From positions 1,444,722-1,508,721 of the forward strand of contig NZ_CP049865.1 in the NCBI RefSeq assembly GCF_011393335.1: 64,000 bases of DNA, read 5' to 3'. A program made the position numbers and the translations under genes. This document shows, in pieces, positions 8,866 through 16,993 of the stretch (positions are counted from its first letter, which is position 1; each line of letters starts with the position of its first letter). Source of the DNA: Propioniciclava coleopterorum (lineage in GTDB: Bacteria > Actinomycetota > Actinomycetes > Propionibacteriales > Propionibacteriaceae). A model generated the notes under the pieces. It had not been told where the DNA came from. It saw only the letters and a program-made list of their open reading frames with translations, and searched no databases.

Positions 8866-9347
8866 TGGACATACCTCCTTCCTTGCACCTCGGCGCCATG
8901 CGCAGAGTGAACCTCCGCCTGGAGGTGTTTAGGGAGACTATCCTTGGAAGAGGGGACTTGGCTAGGGCTCGTGCAGCCACCCACAAGACACTTCAGATCC
9001 CAGGGCTCCAAGAAGTTGCTCGTGCTCTGCGAGGGGAGCTTCGGACGAAGCACGTCTAGGTCACCCGGTGGGATTGGTCGCCTTTTGGACAAAGCCCGTT
9101 TCGCGTAGCGGGCATTTCGTCTCTGGGCGATGTAGATCGACGGTGCATCTGGGGTCGTACTGGCACATTCTGTCCTCATGGGGTGTAGGCCACCCTCCAG
9201 TAGAGACGGGTCCGCACCAGAAAGCGAATCGCGGGCAGCTGCGAGTGAGCCTGGTGGCCGGGGTCGCCCTCGCCCAGCGGGGTCATCGTGGTGGGGCCTC
9301 ATCACCGCCCGGCTACGGCCCCGCGTCGCTGTCTCGGCGTCGAGGAG
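8866..9347. other. 480-bp gap with no convincing gene
   Basis: Open frames on both strands here are short, without ribosome-binding sites or recognisable protein features. The right part should hold the promoter of the secreted-protein cassette. A short inverted repeat (GCCCG and CGGGC around 9104-9124) is the only structure I noticed. Confidence 0.4.
8874..8880 (-). promoter_or_regulatory. strong Shine-Dalgarno deciding a TTG start
   Basis: On the minus strand AAGGAGG lies eight bases before TTG 8865. It is the strongest ribosome-binding site in the cassette. It fixes the start of the small secreted protein and suggests high expression of that first gene relative to the overlapping ones behind it. 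Confidence 0.6.
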
Positions 9348-10493
9348 CTAGGCGCGCCCCATGCGCTTCCGCGCGTCGGTAGCTGCGCGGTCGATGCTGC
9401 GAAGGTACCTGGCGTCCTTCAAGGTGCGTCCGGAGTACAGCGTCATGGTCCTCCTCCCAGCCATCAAGTCGGTGATGAGCATGTCGCTGAGCTCCTCGGG
9501 CGTCAGCATCTCGTCCGACTCGGCCGAGATCGTGGGCAGGCCGGCGACGGCGACCAGGTAGGGGCCGAGGGCGTCCCAGGCATACGACTCGGGCTGCATC
9601 GCGGCGACAGCCCCCGCGTAGAGCATGCTGGTCACGAACCCGGGGTTGCCGGCGAGGGGGTTCACCCACGACACCGGGGGCTCGGACTGCTCGTTCTTCG
9701 ATGCCTCGATCATGGCGACCGCGTGCTCGATGGTCTTGGCTTTCGCCGCCGGGATGGTCCAGTGCCTTCGCGCGAAGGTCGGGTGCTGGCGCGCGAGGGG
9801 GTCCAGTCGATACGCGACGGTGGGCCTGTCGGGGTGGGCGGGCTCGCTGGCCCAGACTCCGTCATCGCCGGCCGTTACCACCGTGCGGCCGTCCCCGAGG
9901 TACACGGCGGCCGCGATCGTCCGCTGCTGCGGGCCGAGAACCATGGCACAGGTGGCCCAGCCCGAGCGCATACCCATCGCCCTAGCCTGGTTTGAACCAT
10001 CAAGGGGGTCGACGACCGCGACCCTGCGGCCTTCCCTGAGCAGCTTCCGCAGGTACTCGCCCCGGCGAGTCGGTCCATCCTGAAGCGGCCGGAACTGATC
10101 CTCCTCACCGAGGATCTCCACGTTCCCGTACGTGCGCGCCGTGTACTCCATGGCGGTCCACGCGATGATGTCGTAGCCGATGGCAGCCTCGCCCTGGAAG
10201 TCCGGGACGCTCTCAGCGAAACCTTCGTAGTAGAGGTCGAGGTTCAGGCCGGACGCCAGCTGATCCTCGCGCTGCACCTTGCGGTTCCGGAGACCCTCCA
10301 GCGCGGCATCGACATCGGACGGGGACTGGGCGGCCGCCACGCTGTTCCCCAGGGCTTCCGCCTCCTGGATGTCCCTCCCGTAGGTCTGCAGGAGCTCGGC
10401 GCGGCGCACAGCGATGAAGCCGGCGTGGGCGAGCGCGTAGGCGATCCTCTCGTTCAAGGAGGCGTCGTGGTGGAAGCGGTGCAGATCGGACAT
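9348..10493 (-). CDS. inositol monophosphatase/FBPase-superfamily protein
   Basis: The 381-residue protein has the metal-binding motifs of the lithium-sensitive phosphatase superfamily: an EILGEEDQF segment (about 128-136), VVDPLDGSNQARAMG (about 162-176) matching the DPxDGT/S motif, and a late WDALGPYLVAVAG helix matching the WDxAA motif. It is longer than bacterial SuhB enzymes, with about 80 extra N-terminal residues and a long insertion before the last motif. It should remove phosphate from a sugar or cyclitol phosphate with Mg2+. The precise substrate is not evident. It lies alone in the accessory island, which may indicate a role in nucleotide or sulfur metabolism (CysQ-like) or a mobile-element function. 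Confidence 0.75.
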   Translation of the reverse strand: MSDLHRFHHDASLNERIAYALAHAGFIAVRRAELLQTYGRDIQEAEALGNSVAAAQSPSDVDAALEGLRNRKVQREDQLASGLNLDLYYEGFAESVPDFQGEAAIGYDIIAWTAMEYTARTYGNVEILGEEDQFRPLQDGPTRRGEYLRKLLREGRRVAVVDPLDGSNQARAMGMRSGWATCAMVLGPQQRTIAAAVYLGDGRTVVTAGDDGVWASEPAHPDRPTVAYRLDPLARQHPTFARRHWTIPAAKAKTIEHAVAMIEASKNEQSEPPVSWVNPLAGNPGFVTSMLYAGAVAAMQPESYAWDALGPYLVAVAGLPTISAESDEMLTPEELSDMLITDLMAGRRTMTLYSGRTLKDARYLRSIDRAATDARKRMGRA

Positions 10494-10672
10494 GGCTCCT
10501 CCTAATTACACGAGCGTCGTTGCTCCCGACGAACCCTATCCGTCGCGCACCATGTGTTACAACCCTTCATCACACCTCGACACTCCGTAGCTAGATGTTT
10601 GCGCGAACTGGCAGTGGCGCGTACCTTGGTGGCAGCGATGGTGGACCCCATCGACAACAGAAACCCCTAGCC

Positions 10673-10705
10673 CCGTGCGTCCTCTCCCTCGGAGAGGGCG
10701 CACGG
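10673..10705 (+). promoter_or_regulatory. 15-bp hairpin with T-run in the leader of the RHH gene
   Basis: CCGTGCGTCCTCTCC pairs with GGAGAGGGCGCACGG across a 3-base loop, with a single G-U pair. Five T residues follow at 10712-10716. The ribosome-binding GGAG (10717-10720) comes directly after the T-run. It looks like an intrinsic terminator or attenuator placed just before the start codon. Confidence 0.5.
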
Positions 10706-10726
10706 CATAACTTTTTGGAGAACCAG

Positions 10727-10954
10727 ATGTCCGTGTCCCGAGTGCTCTCAGTCCGATTCACCGACGAGGAGTACCAGGCGTTGCAGTCGATGAGCATGGT
10801 GACCGGCTCGACCACGAACGCCCTCATCCGGCGTGCCGTCAACGAGATGGCCGATCGAGCCCCTGAGGATCCCGACTTCCTGCGCCAGACTGAGGAGCTG
10901 AAGAGCCGTCTCAGCGAGGCTGGAGCCGTGCTCCGCGCCCGCGTCTCCGCATAG
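10727..10954 (+). CDS. ribbon-helix-helix (CopG-like) small protein
   Basis: This 75-residue protein starts MSVSRVLSVRFTDEEYQAL, a beta strand followed by the first RHH helix. The second helix is TTNALIRRAVNEMAD, the usual layout of CopG/Arc/mobilisation-accessory repressors. A C-terminal helix (about 50-72) may support oligomerisation. I chose the ATG at 10727 because GGAG lies six bases upstream. The leader contains a terminator-like hairpin. It may autoregulate a mobile-element function or be a stranded antitoxin. No toxin partner is visible beside it. Confidence 0.7.
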   Translation: MSVSRVLSVRFTDEEYQALQSMSMVTGSTTNALIRRAVNEMADRAPEDPDFLRQTEELKSRLSEAGAVLRARVSA

Positions 10955-11039
10955 CCCAGTCCATCAAGGGTGATTCACCCCACGTCGGGGCTCGCGGCGC
11001 TCAACGCGCTAGATCCAGTTCGTCTCATAGCGTGGCCTC

Positions 11040-11291
11040 ATGACTCGCAAGGTGTCCGACTTCGGCTCGCTGCAGGACCGGATCGCGGCGCCGCAGTCCC
11101 TCAGCGAGAGCCGTGCTGCTCATGTCGACGTCGAGCTGGACGGCGAGTGGACGCCGGGGCTGCTGGCCGGGTGGCGGCGCGCCGCTGACGGAGCCTGGTG
11201 GGGCCGGGTCGCCGTCGTCCAGGGCGACGACTTCATCGTGCTGGACCTCATCGCCACCCGCGTGCGGCCCGCGTCGTCGTCGGGGCGCTAG
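11040..11291 (+). CDS. small hypothetical protein, 83 residues
   Basis: A short soluble protein with no recognised domain. Its core has Trp-rich segments (EWTPGLLAGWRR, GAWWGRVAVV) and the end is FIVLDLIATRVRPA, consistent with a small beta-barrel fold. A bidirectional hairpin terminator follows within 11 bases of the stop, supporting a real transcription unit. Function is unknown. Similar short genes are common cargo of actinobacterial integrative elements. Confidence 0.55.
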   Translation: MTRKVSDFGSLQDRIAAPQSLSESRAAHVDVELDGEWTPGLLAGWRRAADGAWWGRVAVVQGDDFIVLDLIATRVRPASSSGR

Positions 11292-11301
11292 ACGCAGACG
11301 A

Positions 11302-11326
11302 GGGGCGATTCCAGTGGAATCGCCCC
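11302..11326. terminator. bidirectional terminator hairpin
   Basis: GGGGCGATTCC and GGAATCGCCCC form an 11-bp perfect stem with a 3-base loop. It lies between the stops of two convergent small genes and can serve both. Confidence 0.7.
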
Positions 11327-11342
11327 TCCCCCGCCGCTGGCG

Positions 11343-11645
11343 CTATGCGTCGCCCTGGAGGCTGGCGTTGATCAGGCCGATGATCTTGGTCTTGCCCGAC
11401 GCCCCGCCCTGCGGGCTGTGGAGGAACCGACCCAGGAACACCGCGACCTCGGCGGCGGCGTCCGCGCGGCTCGCGTAGGGGCCCGTCCAGGGGGTGCCCG
11501 AGTAGAGGACGTTGTAGTGGATACCCGCACGCCACGCCCAGCCCATCGGGATGGGGGCGATCCGGAAGCGGACGTCGTACATGCCAGCCCGCAGCTGGGT
11601 GGGCTCGACGCCGGAGGCCTCGGCTGCGTCGCGGATCTCGACCAT
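11343..11645 (-). CDS. hypothetical protein; start unclear, reading extends upstream
   Basis: The conserved-looking part reads PTQLRAGMYDVRFRIAP and WAWRAGIHYNVLYSGTPWTG. The same frame stays open upstream to a stop near 11830 and encodes plausible protein (ITIRLQYDLFGEIEAAEQAA), but I find no ATG, GTG or TTG in that extension. Either translation begins internally at 11645, a rare start is used, or the 5' end carries a frameshift. The family is not recognised. It sits in the accessory island, convergent with the 83-residue gene. Confidence 0.45.
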   Translation of the reverse strand: MVEIRDAAEASGVEPTQLRAGMYDVRFRIAPIPMGWAWRAGIHYNVLYSGTPWTGPYASRADAAAEVAVFLGRFLHSPQGGASGKTKIIGLINASLQGDA

Positions 11646-11941
11646 CCACCGCGGTAGGTCCGCCCCGCGGCAGATGGCGTTGCGCAGCTGAGCGGCTTCG
11701 GCGGCCGCGGTGGCGTGCTGGGCCGCGTGCAGCGCAGCTGCCTGCTCGGCGGCCTCGATCTCGCCGAACAGGTCGTACTGGAGGCGGATCGTGATGGGGG
11801 GTTCGCCTATGCCCCTCTGTTAGATGATGGAACATGCCACATTCAGCTCTGACGGAGGACTGTCTGAGCGACTTGACAGACTGGTGACCGAACACCCCCG
11901 AGAGGCACCCCCATGACTCCCCGCCCCCGTCCATCGCCGGT

Positions 11942-12759
11942 GTGACCTACACCCGTGGCCAGCGACCGGGGCGGCTGGGAGTGGCGTGGAGGATGTGCTG
12001 GTGGGCCCTCCAGGCCTTCGAGGGCAAGGAGGGCGACCTGCCCTCCCAGCTGGCACAGCTCGGCTGGTATCTCCTGGCGTTGATCCTGACGCTCCCGCGC
12101 TTCGCGATCTGCTCGTGGTACGTGAGCAGTAAGCGCGCCCGGACCTACCTGACCGAAGACGCGGTGCTGGTCGTCGCGGCCACCGCCCGCGACTGGCAGA
12201 TCGGCGAGCACGTCGCGCGCAAGAGGGAGCGGGGCAGGGAGCGGCCCTGCGCAGCCTGGTCATCGGACCCCTGATCGCCGCGGCCGACGCCGCCGGGGTC
12301 GACGTCGTGGCCACGGCGGCGTCCTGGGAGCTGGCAGCCCGCTACGAGGCCGACGTGCCCGGCCTCACCCCCGTGGTTGCGGCCTGGCCCTACGGGATCA
12401 AGATGCAGCGCCGGCCAGGCGGCACCAGCGTTAGTGTCGAGCCGACGCCCCGGCACTCCCCGCGGGAGGTGTTCGACTGGGCCGGTCGCATGCAGGGCTG
12501 GACGCTGGTGTCTGGCGTCGGTTGGCTGGCGTTCATGGGGTTCGTGGTCTTTCGCTCCCTCGCCCCGGCATCGAGTGACGGTGAGGCGCCGATCGGGCCC
12601 CACGATGCGGTGCTGGCCCTGACCATGGGGGTGGTGCTGCTGGTCAACCACGCCCTCGAGCTGCGGGTGATCAGCAAGGCGAAGGACGCCACCAACACCC
12701 GCACCGTCAGCGAGGACGACTTCCGCGCGGCTGTGGCCGCCCCGTTACCTTGCTGGTGA
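11942..12759 (+). CDS. GNAT-like/membrane hypothetical protein, frameshifted at a G run
   Basis: Two overlapping frames become one 272-residue protein if one G is restored to the GGGG run at 12231-12234. The repaired junction reads RERGQGAALRSLVIGPLI, which resembles the acetyl-CoA-binding loop of GNAT acetyltransferases. The N-terminal third has a hydrophobic stretch (LAQLGWYLLALILTLPRFAI) and the C-terminal part has two more membrane-like segments. Start is GTG 11942. The combination of a GNAT-like loop with membrane helices is unusual and the assignment is tentative. It is immediately upstream of the IS110 element. Confidence 0.45.
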
Positions 12760-12775
12760 CCCCGTTGGTCGGGGT
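12759..12775 (+). terminator. small hairpin after the GNAT-like gene
   Basis: ACCCCG and CGGGGT flank a 5-base loop directly at the stop codon. No T-run follows. It could end the upstream gene or be the first stem of the IS110 left end. Confidence 0.35.
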
Positions 12776-12966
12776 TACGGTCGCTGGGCCCGGCATGACT
12801 TACTGCCCCTGTCGTACGAATGATCCGGGGGGTGTTGTCACCGGGCCTGGTGGCGCCAGATGACCGCTGATAGGGACACGGCCCAGCAATGAGGTCTCGT
12901 CGTAACGTGGGTGCCGGCAGCTGACGCATCACCAGCCCACGACGACCGTCGCTGCGATGCAAGGAT
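12776..12966 (+). ncRNA. candidate IS110 bridge RNA region (left non-coding end)
   Basis: About 190 bases of structured non-coding sequence precede the IS110 transposase. Established knowledge: IS110-group elements carry a bridge RNA in the non-coding left end that specifies target and donor DNA. Seen here: a stem formed by CGTC and GTGGG at about 12900-12912 with CCCAC and GACG at about 12937-12946, separated by a 5-base bulge and an apical loop. Exact RNA ends and the target- and donor-binding loops cannot be fixed without the empty site. Confidence 0.35.
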
Positions 12967-12975
12967 GTGGTCGTC

Positions 12976-14202
12976 ATGGAGAAACAGATCGGCTTCGACA
13001 TCTGGTGCGGGCTGGACGTGGGCAAACAAGCCCATCACGCCTGCGCGCTGGATGCTGCCGGCAACAGGGTCTTCGACAAGCCGCTGCCTCAGGACCAATC
13101 CAAACTCGAGGACCTGTTCGGCAGGCTGTCCGAACACGGCCGGGTGCTGATGATTGTGGACCAGCCCAACACGATCGGGGCTCTGCCGATCGCTGTCGCC
13201 CGATCGATGGGCATCACCGTCGCCTACCTGCCCGGGCTGGCAATGCGCCGCATCGCCGACCTCCACCCCGGGAACGCGAAGACCGACGCCCGCGATGCTT
13301 TCATCATCGCTGATGCCGCTCGCACCATGCCCCACACCCTGCGCCGGGTCGATGTCGGCGAGGAAGCCTTGGCCGAACTGAAGGTCCTGGTCGGCTTCGA
13401 CGACGACCTCGCCGCCGAAGCCACCCGCCTGTCCAACCGCATCCGCGGCCTACTGACCCAGATCCATCCCGCATTGGAACGCGTTGTCGGACCACGATTG
13501 ACCACCAAGCAAGGCCTCGCAGTCATCGAGCATCTCGGCGGCCCCCAAGGCATCACCGCAGCGACGAAGTCACGCCTGCTGCGCATCGTCACCAAGGCGA
13601 ACCCGCGCGGCGCCCAGTCCTTCGCAGACGCCATCACGACCGCCCTCGCCGAGCAGACCGTCGTGGTCGCCGGCACTGCCGCGGCAGAGAAGGTCCTGCC
13701 CAAACTCGCTGCCTCCCTGCGCCAGACCCTGGAACAGCGAGCCGAATTGGCCCTCCAGGTCGAGAAGGTCGTTGATGACCACCCTCTTGCCGAGGTCCTG
13801 ACCTCGATGCCAGGCGTCGGGGTCAGGACCGCAGCACGGATCCTGCTCGACATCGGCGACGCCAGCTCATTCCCCACCGCCGGACATCTGGCCGCCTACG
13901 CCGGCCTCGCGCCAGTCACCCGCCGCTCGGGGACCAGTATCCGGGGCGAGTTCCCCGCCCGGTCAGGCAACAAGCACCTCAAACGAGCACTCTTCCTTTC
14001 CTCGTTCGCCGCGCTCAGATCTGACCCCGCCAGCCGCGCCTACTACGACCGCAAACGAGCCCAGGGCAAGAAGCACAACGCCGCCCTCATCTGCCTGTCC
14101 CGTCGCCGCTGCGATGTCCTGTTCGCCATGCTCAGGAATCGAGAGCCCTACAGGGCTCCCGCCCCAACACCAGAACCCTCACCCCGACCTCTGGCCACTT
14201 GA
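12976..14202 (+). CDS. IS110-family transposase (DEDD type)
   Basis: The roughly 408-residue protein has the N-terminal RuvC-like DEDD domain (GLDVGKQAHHACALD near the start; NAKTDARDAFIIADAAR in the middle). The C-terminal Transposase_20 domain contains LTSMPGVGVRTAARIL and the segment GLAPVTRRSGTSIRG, which carries the conserved serine. A coiled-coil-like linker lies between. The ATG at 12976 is ten bases after AAGGA. It is full length and unbroken, in contrast to the other transposase genes in the island, so it is likely recent. It should work with an RNA encoded in its upstream non-coding end. Confidence 0.92.
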   Translation: MEKQIGFDIWCGLDVGKQAHHACALDAAGNRVFDKPLPQDQSKLEDLFGRLSEHGRVLMIVDQPNTIGALPIAVARSMGITVAYLPGLAMRRIADLHPGNAKTDARDAFIIADAARTMPHTLRRVDVGEEALAELKVLVGFDDDLAAEATRLSNRIRGLLTQIHPALERVVGPRLTTKQGLAVIEHLGGPQGITAATKSRLLRIVTKANPRGAQSFADAITTALAEQTVVVAGTAAAEKVLPKLAASLRQTLEQRAELALQVEKVVDDHPLAEVLTSMPGVGVRTAARILLDIGDASSFPTAGHLAAYAGLAPVTRRSGTSIRGEFPARSGNKHLKRALFLSSFAALRSDPASRAYYDRKRAQGKKHNAALICLSRRRCDVLFAMLRNREPYRAPAPTPEPSPRPLAT

Positions 14203-14210
14203 CGAGGAAC

Positions 14211-14220
14211 ATAGGGACAC
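14211..14220 (+). repeat. decamer ATAGGGACAC, second copy (first at 12870)
   Basis: The same ten bases lie upstream and downstream of the IS110 transposase gene, 1,341 bp apart. The repeat is short. Its position at both non-coding ends is the reason to record it. Confidence 0.4.
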
Positions 14221-14313
14221 CCCCCCGCACCATCATGTGGACGCGCACCCTCGCCCTTGCTCGTGGGCGTGGTCGCGGTCTTCGTTCCGGGCCTCGCGGT
14301 CGCCGGCGGTCGC

Positions 14314-14997
14314 TCAGACGTCGAGCACCAGCGGCTGGCGGTTGTCGTCGGCCACCTTGGCGATGTCGATGAACAGCGCCAGGCCGTAGGTGCCGGCGGC
14401 CACCAGATCGGTCATGTCGGGCTCGTCCGAGGACATGATGTTGAGCATCGCCTCATTCATGCCCAGCGCGGTGGCGAGGTTGGCCAGCTCGATCCGCAGC
14501 CCGGTGACGGTCCCCATCGTGACCGTGCGACCGTCGGGCGCCTTCGCGGAGAACACCGCGGGCACGCCGGAGATCGGCAGCCACCACTGGACGCCGCTCA
14601 GCAGCGTCGCGTACCGGGTCGGGGCGGCGGTGGCCGCCTGGAACGCCGCGGACGCGCCCGGGTCGAGCGGGTCGTCGGTCGGCTTGCGCCGGGAGAACAG
14701 TCCGCCCTTCTTGGGCATCAGGTCGGGCTGCTCCTGGTAGGCGGCCAGCAACTGCAGGCCGCCTACCCCCGCCGCGCGCGGCGAGGACGTCCAGTAGGTC
14801 AGGTCGGAGCGTTCGGCCCAGGGTTCGCCGCCGCCCAGCTCGGTGAGCAGCGACGCCTGCCAGATCAGCGTCCGCTCCAGCTCCTGGCCGTCGAAGCCGC
14901 CGGGGGCGGTCTCGGGGTCGGCCCGCAGTTGCTCGGCGGTCTTCCAGTCGCCGCTGAGGTAGCGGGTCAGCGAGCCCGCGTACAGATCGAATGCCAT
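14314..14997 (-). CDS. conserved hypothetical protein, 227 residues
   Basis: It begins MAFDLYAGSLTRYLSGDWKT and is soluble, with no signal peptide or membrane segment. Alternating hydrophobic helices and a C-terminal GLALFIDIAKVADDNRQPL segment suggest an alpha/beta fold. I do not recognise the family. The gene lies just outside the IS110 right end and before the ABC-F gene, in the first stretch of core-like sequence. No regulatory element is evident. Confidence 0.65.
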   Translation of the reverse strand: MAFDLYAGSLTRYLSGDWKTAEQLRADPETAPGGFDGQELERTLIWQASLLTELGGGEPWAERSDLTYWTSSPRAAGVGGLQLLAAYQEQPDLMPKKGGLFSRRKPTDDPLDPGASAAFQAATAAPTRYATLLSGVQWWLPISGVPAVFSAKAPDGRTVTMGTVTGLRIELANLATALGMNEAMLNIMSSDEPDMTDLVAAGTYGLALFIDIAKVADDNRQPLVLDV

Positions 14998-15219
14998 GGG
15001 GTGTCCTCTGCTCGTGGTCGGGGGTCGTCGGAGGGGAGGCGTCGGGACGGCGAGCCGTCCACACCCGGGCAGCGTAGCCGGTCACTCGCCGGCGAGGTCC
15101 TGGGTCCGCGCCCCCGAGGTCGCCTGCGCCCCCGGATGCGCCTACGGACGCGCCCCGCTCGCCGCCGGCAGTACGCGACCACCAACGAGGTACGGACGCC
15201 CCCGCGTGCGGACGCGGCG

Positions 15220-16929
15220 TCAGCGGCGTCGCCGGACGCGGGCCTCGTCCCAGACCGGCTCGGGGGCCTCGTACACCTCGCCGTCCGCGCCGAACACGAG
15301 GAACCGGTCGAAGCCGCGCGCGAACCAGCGGTCGTGGGTGACCGCCAGCACCGTGCCGTCGAAGGCGTCCAGGCCCTCCTCCAGCGCCTCGGCCGACTGA
15401 AGGTCGAGGTTGTCGGTGGGCTCGTCCAGCAGCAGCAGCGTCGCGCCCGACAGCTCCAGCATCAGGATCTGGAACCGGGCCTGCTGGCCGCCGCTGAGCG
15501 TGTCGAACGCCTGCTCGGACGCTCGGGCGAGCTCGTAGCGGTCCAGGACGCGGGCCGCCTCGTCGCGGGTGCGTCCGGCGCGGTGGTCGTCGCCGCGGTG
15601 CAGGATCTCGAGCAGCGTCCGCCCGTCGTAGGCGTGGTGGTCGTGGGTCTGGGCGAACCAGCCGGGACGCACCCGCGAGCCGAGCCGCGCGACGCCGGCG
15701 TGCCGGACGTGCGGCGGACGCACGTCGCCGACCGGCTGCTGCTCGGGCTCCGGATCGGTGCCGCCGCCCGCGAGCAGCCGCAGGAAGTGCGACTTCCCCG
15801 ACCCGTTCGAGCCCAGCACCGCGACGCGTTCGCCGTACCAGACCTCCAGGTCGAAGGGCTTCATGAGCGCGTCGGCCGCGCCCGCGGCGTCCGGGGCGAG
15901 CAGTTCGAGGCGGTCGCAGACGACGGCTCGCTTGGCGGTCCTGCCGCCGCGCAGCCGCATCGACACGTTCTGCTCGCGGGCCACCTTCTCCGGCGGTCCG
16001 GCGTCCTCGAAGCGCGCCAACCGGGTCTGCGCGGCGCGGTAGCGCGCCGCCATGTCGGAGTTGTAGGCGGCCTTCTGCTTGTACAGCAGCATCAGCTGGC
16101 GCAGCTTCGCGTGCTCCTCCTCCCACCTCCGCATCCGCTCCTCCAGCTTGGCGTTGCGCTCGGCGCGGGCCTCGTGCCAGGTGGCGAAGCCGCCCGGATG
16201 CGTCCAGGCCGTGGCGCCCGCCGCGCCTGGTTCCAGCGTGACGACCCGGGTGGCGACCTGGTTGAGCAGTTCGCGATCGTGGCTGACCAGCAGCACGGTC
16301 TTGGTCGTGGCGCGCAGCGCCTGCTCCAGCCACCGCTTGCCCGGGACGTCCAGGTAGTTGTCCGGCTCGTCCAGCAGCAGCACCTCGTCGGGACCGGCGA
16401 GCAACGCCTCCAGGACGAGCCGCTTCTGCTCGCCCCCCGACAGGGTGGACGCCCTGCGGTGCTCCGCACGGTCGAAGCCGACCCCGAGCGCCGCGGTGGT
16501 GACGCCGTCCCAGACGACCTCGTGGTCGTAGCCGCCGACGTCGGCCCAGTCCGCCAGCGCCTGGGCGTAGGCCATCTGGGCGGGCTCGTCGTCGACCTCC
16601 ATGATGCGGAGTTCCGCGGCGTCCACCCGCCGCGCGGCGGCGGCGATCCGCTCGGGCGCGACGCCGACGAGGAGGTCCCGCACGGTGGAGTCGTCCCGCA
16701 CCGAGCCGATGAACTGCCGCATCACCCCCACCCCGCCCGACCGGGTCACCGCGCCGTCGAAGTCGGTCAGGTCCCCGGCGAGGATCCGCAGCAGCGTCGT
16801 CTTGCCCGTGCCGTTCGGGCCCACGAGCGCGACGACCGCGCCCTCCCCGACCCGGAAGCTCACCTCGTCGAGCAGGGGGCGCCCGTCCGGCAGCGTCACC
16901 GAGATCTGGTTGAGGTCGACGTGTCCCAC
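15220..16929 (-). CDS. ABC-F family ATPase
   Basis: Two ABC ATPase domains sit in one chain with no membrane part: Walker A GPNGTGKTT and signature LSGGEQKR in the first domain, GSNGSGKSH and LSGGQQAR in the second. Both Walker B motifs end DEP. The linker has the long charged coiled coil of ABC-F proteins (ERMRRWEEEHAKLRQL). These factors bind the ribosomal E site and act in translation rescue or antibiotic resistance. I favour GTG 16929 (VGHVDLNQISV); an ATG at 16947 adds six residues. The LLDEPDN in place of LLDEPTN in the first domain is a minor variant. Which ABC-F subtype it is cannot be told by eye. Confidence 0.9.
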   Translation of the reverse strand: MGHVDLNQISVTLPDGRPLLDEVSFRVGEGAVVALVGPNGTGKTTLLRILAGDLTDFDGAVTRSGGVGVMRQFIGSVRDDSTVRDLLVGVAPERIAAAARRVDAAELRIMEVDDEPAQMAYAQALADWADVGGYDHEVVWDGVTTAALGVGFDRAEHRRASTLSGGEQKRLVLEALLAGPDEVLLLDEPDNYLDVPGKRWLEQALRATTKTVLLVSHDRELLNQVATRVVTLEPGAAGATAWTHPGGFATWHEARAERNAKLEERMRRWEEEHAKLRQLMLLYKQKAAYNSDMAARYRAAQTRLARFEDAGPPEKVAREQNVSMRLRGGRTAKRAVVCDRLELLAPDAAGAADALMKPFDLEVWYGERVAVLGSNGSGKSHFLRLLAGGGTDPEPEQQPVGDVRPPHVRHAGVARLGSRVRPGWFAQTHDHHAYDGRTLLEILHRGDDHRAGRTRDEAARVLDRYELARASEQAFDTLSGGQQARFQILMLELSGATLLLLDEPTDNLDLQSAEALEEGLDAFDGTVLAVTHDRWFARGFDRFLVFGADGEVYEAPEPVWDEARVRRRR

Positions 16930-16993
16930 GTCACGCCACCCTTCCACATCGGCGCGTCCGCGGGGCGCTGCGGCGCATGGGGCGTCCGGGAGA

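Larger units (their letters stand above)
12776..14220 (+). mobile_element. IS110-family insertion sequence
   Basis: The element comprises the structured left end, an intact IS110 transposase and a short right end. IS110 elements lack typical terminal inverted repeats, so the borders are approximate. The decamer ATAGGGACAC occurs at 12870-12879 and again at 14211-14220, one copy on each side of the gene. It may mark donor-end or core-proximal sequence. Confidence 0.6.

Noticed and set aside
8862-9305. 147-residue minus-strand gene upstream of the secreted-protein gene
   Set aside because: No ribosome-binding site, no recognisable fold, and it would run through the cassette's Shine-Dalgarno and promoter region.
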